Under the pieces are notes generated by a model. The model was not told the DNA's origin and made no database searches. It saw only the letters and a list, made by a program, of their open reading frames with translations. Shown one piece after another: positions 57,902 through 64,000 of a stretch of 64,000 bases of DNA. The stretch comes from Ideonella_A sp963843805 (GTDB taxonomy: Bacteria; Pseudomonadota; Gammaproteobacteria; Burkholderiales; Burkholderiaceae_C), in contig CAWJLY010000001.1 in NCBI GenBank assembly GCA_963843805.1, positions 62,001 to 126,000 on the forward strand, given 5' to 3'. A program made the position numbers and the translations under genes. Numbering within the stretch: the first letter of the stretch is position 1; each line of letters opens with the position of its first letter.

Positions 57902-59222
57902 TCACGCGGCGCACCGCGAGCGCCGACGACCGGACTGCGCGGCGCTGCAGGCCGCGACGGCCAGCACGGCCGCCACGACGAACAGCAGCGCCTCGAACGC
58001 GAACACCGCGCGCGTAGGCCAGTCGCGGGCGACCGATCAGCCAGCGCGCCAGATCGCTGGCCGCGGTGCCGACCAGGCCGCCCATGCCGAAAGCCAGCGC
58101 CTGCGCGGCGCCCCACAGGCCCATGCGGACACCTTCGCGGGACTGCCTGCCTTCGCTGGCCAGCCGCATCATCGAGGCGATCGCCGCGATCGAGAATGCG
58201 CCATTGGCCACGCCGAGCGCGAACACGGTGGCCTTGAACGGCCAGGCCGGACCGACCAGCCCGGCCGCCACCAGACCGAGCAGCATCAACGCCGACAGCA
58301 GGCAACCGCCGATCTGCCAGGCGCGCAGCGATCCGAAACGCCGGCCGCCGTGCCAGCCAGCGCAGCGGCGCAGCATGCCCAGCAGCACGCCGCCGTGCTG
58401 CACGCCCGACAGGCTGGTCGACTCGCCCGGCGTGAAGCCGAACACCGTGCCCGCGAAGGGCTCGAGGATCAGGTCCTGCGCGCTGTAGGCCAGCATCGAG
58501 ATGAAGACGAAGATCGTGAAACGGCGCGCCACCGGTTCGACCCAGACCTGCGCCAGGGCCTCGCGGAACGGGGTTTTCGGCTCGGCCGCAGTTCGGCGTC
58601 GAGCGCCGGCGCTTCGCGTGCCTTCGAGCCGCCAGGTGGCGAGCAGCGTCAGCAGCATGCGCCGCTGCCGAAACCGCACCGGTCACCGCGATCAGCCGCG
58701 CCGGCGAAAACGGATCGAGCAGCTTGCCGGCGACGCCCGCCGTGACCGCGAAGCCGACAATCATCATCAGCCAGACCATCGTGGCCGCAGCGGCGCGGCG
58801 CTGCGCCGTCGACCCGGGCTTGGCCAGCAGCACCAGCAGCGAGGTGCCGCTGGCGCTGACGCCGATGCCGATCAGGCAGAACGCCAGCACCGCCAGCGCG
58901 ATCCCGGCCAGGCGGTCGGCTGCCCATCCACGCGGTGGCGATGGCGGCCAGCGCACCACCGGTCGCCAGCACCGCCATGCCGCCGACGATCCATGGCGTG
59001 CGGCGCCGGCCGATGTCGGAGCCGTGGCCCATGCGCGGCCGCGCCACCTGCACCAGGTAATGCATGCGCGACCAGCAGCGCCGGGCAGCAACGCCGGCAG
59101 CGCCAGCTCGACCACCATCACGCGGTTCAGCGTCGACGTGGTCAGCACGACGACCGCGCCCAGGCAGGCCTGCACCAGCCCGAGCCGCGCGATCGCCAGC
59201 CAGCCGAAGTGCCGCGGTTCAT
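57902..59222 (-). CDS. BCH2/PucC-family transporter (orf428 type), frameshifted
   Basis: About 430 residues with 12 membrane segments, in the conserved place between bchP and bchG. WLAIARLGLVQACLGAVVVLTTSTLNRVMVVELALPALLPG is the family N-terminus (LNR-MVVEL motif). ALHYLVQVARPRMGHGSDIGRRRTPWIVGGMAVL, LLLAKPGSTAQRRAAAATMVWLMMIVGFAVTAGVAGKLLDPFSP and SAQDLILEPFAGTVFGFTPGESTSLSGVQHGGVLLGM follow. PucC-like proteins help assemble light-harvesting complexes and may handle bacteriochlorophyll. Its start overlaps the bchG stop. Confidence 0.85.
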
Positions 59223-60102
59223 GGCGCCGCGCCGCGCAGCGCGAAGGCGCTGACCATCATGCCGATCACGAACAGCGGCACGCCGAAGCCGCTGTACCAG
59301 ACGCGCGCGCTCGATCGGCTGCTGCAGGAAGCGGCCGCATCAGCAGCAGCTGCAGCGCGATCAGCACGACCAACGGCCAGCGGCATGCACCGGCTGTTGC
59401 CAGATCGACCAGCAGCACGACGACGCACAGCTGCGGCACCAGCATCACCCAGCACGCGGTGCGCGCGGCCGACTGCACGCCGAGCTGCACCGGCAGCGAG
59501 CCGATGCCCATCGCCGATCGCCTTCGACCGACTTGAAATCGTTCAGCGTCATGATGCCGTGCGCGCCGACGCTGTAGAGCAGCGCCAGCGCCAGCGAGCG
59601 CGGCTCGGGCATGGCGCCGCCGGCCATCACCGCCGCGCCGGTGACCCAGGCCAGGCCCTCGTAGCAGAGGCCGCAGGCGGCATTGCCCCACCAGCCGTTC
59701 TGCTTCAGGCGCAACGGCGGCGCGCTGTAGGCCCAGGCCAGCAGCAGGCCGACGCAGCGCGGCGGCGAAACCCCAGGGGCCGAGCAAAGCGGCGACCAGC
59801 AGCGACAGCACCGTCCAGACGATGGCGATACACAGGCCCCAGCGCCCGGGCATGCGGCCCGACGGGATCGGCCGCTGCGGCTCGTTGATCGCATCGACAT
59901 GGCGGTCGAACCAGTCGTTGACCGCCTGGCTGCTGGCGCAGACCAGCGGTCCGGCCAGCAGCACGCCGACGACGATCAGCGGCCAGCGGCCTTCGGCGGC
60001 GACGCCGGAGGCGACCACGCCGCAGCCGAAGGCCCACATCGGCGGAAACCAGGTGATCGGCTTCAGCAGTTCCGCAACGGCGGACAGGGCGGGTCGAGCC
60101 AT
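59219..60102 (-). CDS. bchG: Bacteriochlorophyll a synthase, frameshifted
   Basis: A UbiA-family prenyltransferase that esterifies bacteriochlorophyllide with geranylgeranyl diphosphate. LLKPITWFPPMWAFGCGVVASG, the Asp-rich NDWFDRHVDAINEPQRPIPSGRMPG, and TLNDFKSVEGDR with MGIGSLPVQLGV form the two allylic-diphosphate sites. WYSGFGVPLFVIGMMVSAFALRG is the end. The ATG at 60102 (MARPALSAVAELL) is chosen over one 20 codons upstream, which would overlap PpsR-like sites. Several indels. Confidence 0.9.
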
Positions 60103-60132
60103 GCAGCGAATACTGCACGTGACATTTCGATA

Positions 60133-60173
60133 CGTCAATCTGAATTTACACTCGAGTGTCAATCTCGGCTACA
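60133..60173. promoter_or_regulatory. PpsR-like sites before bchG
   Basis: CGT-N12-ACA (60133-60150, core CAATCTGAATTT) is one mismatch from consensus. TGT-N11-ACA (60157-60173) lies 6 bp away and is one base short, which an indel could explain. They sit in the 91-bp gap between ppsR and bchG and would control bchG-orf428-bchP. Confidence 0.5.
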
Positions 60174-60193
60174 CTCTGACGCCGGCGACCCGC

Positions 60194-61655
60194 TCACTCT
60201 TCGCCGGGCACCGCCGTCAGATCGCCGATGTTGAAGCGGCGCAGCTTGACATACAGGCTCTGCCGCGACAGCCCGAGCATCTCCGCAGCCGATGCGCGGT
60301 TGTCGTGCGTCAGCTCGAGCGCGGCCTCGATGCACAGCTGCTCGATCAGGTCGGTGGTGTCGCGCACGATGTCTTTGAGCGGCACACGGCCGACCAGTTC
60401 GGTCATCTGGCCGACCGAACGCGGCATCTCGCGAGCCGCTGCCGGTGGTTCTGACCTCGGCCGCCAGCCGCCGGCTGACATCGCGGATCGTGAAGCCCAG
60501 GCAGGGCTGGTCGCCTTCGGTCGACCGCCACACCGGAGATCTCGACCTCGGTCGACGCGCCGTATTCGCCGCGCATGACGGTGGCGAACAGACGCACCGC
60601 CCCGCGCTGGCGCAGGTTGGTGATCAGCACGTTCAGGTCGACGCCGGTGCGGCCGAGCCAGCGCTCCAGCGACTGCGCCGCGCGACCTGCGTTTCGGTGG
60701 CCAGCTGCGCCAGGTCGATGAACGCATGGTTGGCCGATCAGGATCAGGCCGTCCAGATCGGTGACGACGAACGCATCTGGCGCGCTCTCGATCAGCTTCA
60801 GCATGGCGCTCTGACCGCCCGGCTCGACGGCGCCATGGCTGCCGTCGACCCGTGACCCGGACCAGCAGGTGAGCCGTCTTTTCCTGACGGAACAGCGACG
60901 CCGACACGCCGCACGGGCTCGGCGCGCCCCTTCAAACGGGACGTCGCGGTTTCGCCATGGCCGGTGGCGCTGACCCGGCCGAGCATCGCCGTCACGCCGG
61001 CTGCCGCCTTGCCGCCGGTATCGGGCTCGAAGGCCTCATTGAGCAGCCAGCCCGGGCGCGAGGTATCCGCGCCGAACAGCGCCTGCGCGGCCGGATTGGC
61101 CTCTTCGAGCTTGCCGGTCGCCGCGTCGAGAATCAAGACCGCCTCGGCCGCTACCTGGAACAGCGAGCGGTAGCGGGTTTCCATGTGGCGCAGGCGCCAA
61201 TAGTCGCGCTCCATTGCCTGCTGGGCGCTGATCAGCCGCTGCTGCAACAGCGCGTTGGCCCGCAGGTCGCGCCCGAACACCACCGAGCGCACGCCACCCT
61301 TGCCACGCCCGGCGCGTTGCGGCAGCGCGACGGCCGAATACGACAGGGGCAGGTCGGCGCCGTCGGCCAATGGATGATTGATATGGCGCCAGCGCGGCGC
61401 GGCATTCGCCTTCGAGTCACGCAGCAGGGCCTCCACCTTGGGCCGGCTCTCGATCGTGACCGTGTCAGCCCATGGCTTGCCGAGCCAGTCGTAGTAGCCC
61501 TCGCGCAACAAGTCTTCGCTGCCGAAGGCAAGGTCACGGATCACACCTTCGTCGTCGACGATCAGTGCCACGTCGGCGGCCGCAGCGATCAATCGCCCCA
61601 CGACATCCGCGCTCAATGAACCCAGCGTCCCCGACGGTGATTCGAACTCTCTCAT
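60194..61655 (-). CDS. ppsR: PpsR/CrtJ aerobic repressor, C-terminal half frameshifted
   Basis: About 487 residues. The N-terminal region (GTLGSLSADVVGRLIAAAADVALIVDDEGVIRDLAFGSEDL) and the first two PAS domains, including YRSLFQVAAEAVLILDAATGKLEEANPAAQALFGAD, are intact to about 60895. The third PAS segment (KLIESAPDAFVVTDLDGLILI) and the Fis-type helix-turn-helix (NRASAAEMLGLSRQSLYVKLRRFNIG) are in shifted frames. It represses bch, crt and puc/puf genes at TGT-N12-ACA sites in oxidising conditions. Confidence 0.9.
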
Positions 61656-61735
61656 GGCGCCGGGACTCCGGACGGCTGGTGCATCAAATCCTCGCTTCTG
61701 AATCTCGTGGTCGATGCCTGCGCCGGCGGCGCAGC

Positions 61736-62644
61736 TCAGCCAGGGGCCGCGTGCAGTGGAGTCGACCCGGCAATCAGGGTCTCGGCCAGCGACGGTGCAT
61801 CACGCCCATCGATTGTCATGCCATCGGCTCCGACCTGACCGACGAACTCAGGGTGCAAGGCAAACAGCGGTCCGCCGACCAGAATTTTCAAGTCCTGATT
61901 GCACGTGGCATGCCTGAGGGCGCTGATGCCGGCGGTCAGCGCCTGCAGGTGGACCTCGGCACCGAGTGAAAACCCGACCACGTCGAACCACTCACCCGTG
62001 CACAGCGCAGCGGCATCAGCGCCGGCTGCCCAGGCGCCGCCGGTCACGTCCCATCCCGAGCGGCGGAAGAACTCCGCCACCATCACCAGCCCGAATGTGT
62101 GCTGTTCGCCGGGGCTGGGCAGCAACAGCACGCGTCGACCCTGCGAGGGATGCTCCACGCTCCGGCCGAGGGCCGGGCTCAGTTCGCGCAGCACCCGTTG
62201 CAAGCGCCCCAGCCCGACTGTGACGTCGGTAAAGCTGCACAGGTCGTCTTCCCACAACAAGCCGAGGTAGCGCGCCGTCGGCGCCAGCAGCTCGAGGTAG
62301 ATCTGCTCCACCGCGACATCCTGCGCCCGCAGGTGCTGGATGGTCGCGAAGGCCATGTCTTCCTGGTGCGACAACACCAGTTTGGCAAATTGCCGGACGT
62401 CGGCCTCGGAGACCACATGAGGCCGCACGGCAGGCTGGGCCGGCGGCTCGGCCGGTGTGCGGTGCGCCAGCATCAACCGGGGAATGATCTCCAGTTCGAT
62501 CGTGCGGGCCAACTGCGACATCCGGGTGTCGTTGGCGGCTTCGGCCGGAAGAAAATGAGGGATATCGGCCTCGCAATCATGCCGCGAGGCTCCGCCACCC
62601 GCCGATCCTTCATCCGAGACTCGCTCCTGCGGAACGCTGTCCAT
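61736..62644 (-). CDS. ppaA: PpaA/AerR cobalamin-binding antirepressor
   Basis: An intact 302-residue regulator that counters PpsR/CrtJ. An N-terminal helical SCHIC-type region (HQEDMAFATIQHLRAQDVAVEQIYLELLAPTARYLGLLWEDDLCSFTDVTVGLGRLQRVLREL) precedes a B12-binding-like domain whose LPSPGEQHTFGLVMVAEFF contains the E-x-H-x-x-G cobalamin His. Later, VGFSLGAEVHLQAL and LVGGPLF complete the Rossmann-like fold. It lies beside ppsR and diverges from bchF. Confidence 0.9.
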   Translation of the reverse strand: MDSVPQERVSDEGSAGGGASRHDCEADIPHFLPAEAANDTRMSQLARTIELEIIPRLMLAHRTPAEPPAQPAVRPHVVSEADVRQFAKLVLSHQEDMAFATIQHLRAQDVAVEQIYLELLAPTARYLGLLWEDDLCSFTDVTVGLGRLQRVLRELSPALGRSVEHPSQGRRVLLLPSPGEQHTFGLVMVAEFFRRSGWDVTGGAWAAGADAAALCTGEWFDVVGFSLGAEVHLQALTAGISALRHATCNQDLKILVGGPLFALHPEFVGQVGADGMTIDGRDAPSLAETLIAGSTPLHAAPG

Positions 62645-62855
62645 CGGCGGTCTCCTCGCGATGTTCTGCGGTTGTGCACCAGCACATGCCGGGGCACGCC
62701 ACCGCTGAACGGTGGCCGTCCACGGCGTCCGAAGCTGTACCGCCTCGTGAGCCGCAATCCAGTTCTACCGCCGCGCATCCCGGTCGTCAATCGGTATCGA
62801 GCTTCTCGGCGACCGATCTGACGCCGAAAAGACAACGGCATGGACATAAATATAG

Positions 62856-62889
62856 TGTCAGCTTTAATTTACGTCTAGTGTTGTTGACA
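62856..62889. promoter_or_regulatory. Paired PpsR-like sites in the ppaA-bchF divergent region
   Basis: TGT-N12-ACG (62856-62873) and CGT-N12-ACA (62872-62889) are each one mismatch from TGT-N12-ACA and touch by 2 bp. They sit 48-81 bp before the bchF ATG within the AT-rich stretch of the 292-bp divergent gap. They probably control bchF-N and perhaps ppaA. Confidence 0.6.
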
Positions 62890-62936
62890 TATTTCCGAGC
62901 CGGGTCTAGATTCAAGCCCAGCAATCGAGGACCCAG

Positions 62937-63542
62937 ATGCGATCAAGTGGAGCAAGGCCGGCCGAACGCCCGCCCCTGTACACCGCGGAACAACGCCAAC
63001 GGCGTGATGCGTCGGGCTGGACGCTGGTCCAGGGGGTGCTCGCACCGCTGCAGTTTCTGGTCTTCATCGTCAGCCTCGCGCTGGTGCTGCGCTTTCTCAC
63101 CACTGGCGAAGGCCACGCGGCGGCCACCGGATCGGTGGTGATCAAGACACTCACGCTGTACCTGATCATGGTCACCGGTTGCATCTGGGAGAAAGTGGTT
63201 TTCGGCCGCTATCTGTTCGCACCGGCCTTCTACTGGGAAGACGTCTTCAGCATGCTGGTGCTGGCGCTGCACACCGCCTACCTGATGGCGTGGTCCAGCG
63301 GCATCCTGGGTGACCGCCCATTGATGGTCCTGGCACTGGCCGCCTATGCCGCCTACCTGATCAACGCGACGCAGTTCATTCTGAAGCTGCGCAGCGCCCG
63401 CCTCGACCACGCGCGCCGCCAGGCGCCGGCGCCGGCGCCGCTGCCGGTCGCCGCGCCGCCCGGAGTTTCTGGAGCTCGCGACGCGGGTGCATCGGCAAGC
63501 CGTCGTCGCGCACGGTCGCGGATCCCGTGCATCGCGTGGTGA
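62937..63542 (+). CDS. bchF: 2-vinyl bacteriochlorophyllide hydratase
   Basis: 201 residues. The BchF core is RPPLYTAEQRQRRDASGWTLVQGVLAPLQFLVFIVSLALVLRFL, VTGCIWEKVVFGRYLFAPAFYWEDVFSMLVLALHTAYL and INATQFILKLRSARLDHARRQ. It adds water to the 3-vinyl group before BchC. The last about 35 residues (Ala/Pro/Arg rich) are not typical; either a natural tail or the result of an indel near 63460. Its TGA overlaps the bchN GTG. Confidence 0.9.
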   Translation: MRSSGARPAERPPLYTAEQRQRRDASGWTLVQGVLAPLQFLVFIVSLALVLRFLTTGEGHAAATGSVVIKTLTLYLIMVTGCIWEKVVFGRYLFAPAFYWEDVFSMLVLALHTAYLMAWSSGILGDRPLMVLALAAYAAYLINATQFILKLRSARLDHARRQAPAPAPLPVAAPPGVSGARDAGASASRRRARSRIPCIAW

Positions 63543-64000
63543 GCACACTGATCCCCATCCGCGCTGAATCGGCGGGCTGCAGCGATACACCGGTGCTGCG
63601 CGAGCGCGGCCAGCGCGAGGTGTTCTGCGGGTTGACCGGCATCATCTGGCTGCACCGAAAGATCCAGGACGCCTTCTTTCTGGTGGTCGGTTCGCGCACC
63701 TGTGCGCACCTGATCCAGTCGGCAGCGGGCGTGATGATCTTCGCCGAGCCGCGTTTTGCGACGGCGATCATCGACGAGCGCGACCTGGCGGGCCTCGCCG
63801 ACGCCAACGAAGAGCTCGACCGGGTGGTCACCCGGCTGCTCGAGCGGCGCCCGGAAATCAAGCTGCTGTTTCTGGTCGGCTCGTGCCCGTCGGAGGTCAT
63901 CAAGCTCGATCTGTCGCGTGCCGCCGCGCGGCTGTCGACCCGGCACACGCCGAACGTGCGAGTGCTGAGCTACTCGGGCAGTGGCATCGAGACCACCTTC
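63539..64000 (+). CDS. bchN: Light-independent protochlorophyllide reductase subunit N, 3' truncated
   Basis: The frame from the GTG at 63539 (overlapping the bchF stop as GTGA) is open to the window edge, 154 residues. ERGQREVFCGLTGIIWLHRKIQDAFFLVVGSRTCAHLIQSAAGVMIFAEPRFATAIIDERDLAGLADANEELDRVV carries the cluster-ligand cysteines (FCGLTG, SRTCAHL); LLFLVGSCPSEVIKLDLSRAA carries the third. With BchB and BchL it reduces protochlorophyllide without light. Confidence 0.9.
   Translation, partial: MSTLIPIRAESAGCSDTPVLRERGQREVFCGLTGIIWLHRKIQDAFFLVVGSRTCAHLIQSAAGVMIFAEPRFATAIIDERDLAGLADANEELDRVVTRLLERRPEIKLLFLVGSCPSEVIKLDLSRAAARLSTRHTPNVRVLSYSGSGIETTF

Noticed and set aside
60098..60162. Earlier bchG start at 60162
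   Set aside because: It would place the first 20 codons over PpsR-like operator sequence and adds residues not conserved in BchG.
63353..63948. Leftward ORFs opposite bchF/bchN
   Set aside because: They oppose the conserved BchN N-terminus, which has the expected cluster cysteines.

Overview
The window is a high-GC proteobacterial chromosome segment. The right half (31-64 kb) is most of a purple-bacterial photosynthesis gene cluster. Gene order, PufC type, BciA, HiPIP, a Bug-type solute-binding protein and a DUF3563 gene point to Burkholderiales (Rubrivivax-like Betaproteobacteria). This placement is inference; no rRNA or tRNA gene is visible.

Left half (0-31 kb): an ordinary accessory and metabolic region. 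In order it holds a truncated class-V aminotransferase, a hemerythrin-like protein, a Tat-exported DsrE-like protein, an NAD-type isocitrate dehydrogenase, a Bcr/CflA exporter, an IS110-family (IS1111-type) element beside a 147-bp palindrome, a methyltransferase/lipoprotein pair, a MarR-MFS-MATE block, an aldo/keto reductase, small hypothetical proteins, and a complete sugar-type ABC importer (ATPase, binding protein, two permeases). It continues with a DMT transporter, a GFA enzyme, a GntR-FAH-hydrolase-Bug catabolic block, a Zn alcohol dehydrogenase, LysR/VOC/flavin-reductase genes, and the KDPGal aldolase and 2-dehydro-3-deoxygalactonokinase pair.

Photosynthesis cluster (31.1-64 kb), left to right: heme oxygenase, pufC-M-L-A-B, bchZ, a five-copy tandem repeat array, bchY-X-C, crtF, crtE (all leftward); crtD, crtC (rightward); bciA, a 39-residue membrane ORF, crtB, crtI, bchO, bchD, bchI (leftward); HiPIP (rightward); hemA, a small membrane protein, tspO, bchP, a BCH2/PucC-type transporter (orf428), bchG, ppsR, ppaA/aerR (leftward); bchF and the start of bchN (rightward). 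Together they supply ALA and Mg-chelation steps, late bacteriochlorophyll steps, carotenoids of the spheroidene/spirilloxanthin type, LH1 and the reaction centre with its tetraheme cytochrome, a soluble electron donor, and the redox/light regulators PpsR and PpaA. TGT-N12-ACA PpsR palindromes, perfect or one mismatch away, sit before bchC, crtI, bchI/HiPIP, bchG and bchF.

Quality warning: from about 36.87 to 60.9 kb nearly every gene is broken by many single-base indels, while protein conservation in the alternating frames stays high. The lower-GC genes inside the same segment (HiPIP, part of bciA) are little affected. I read this as GC-linked sequence or consensus error rather than decay of the pathway. 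Coordinates for these genes are whole-gene spans joined across frames. About ten similar indels are scattered in the left half.
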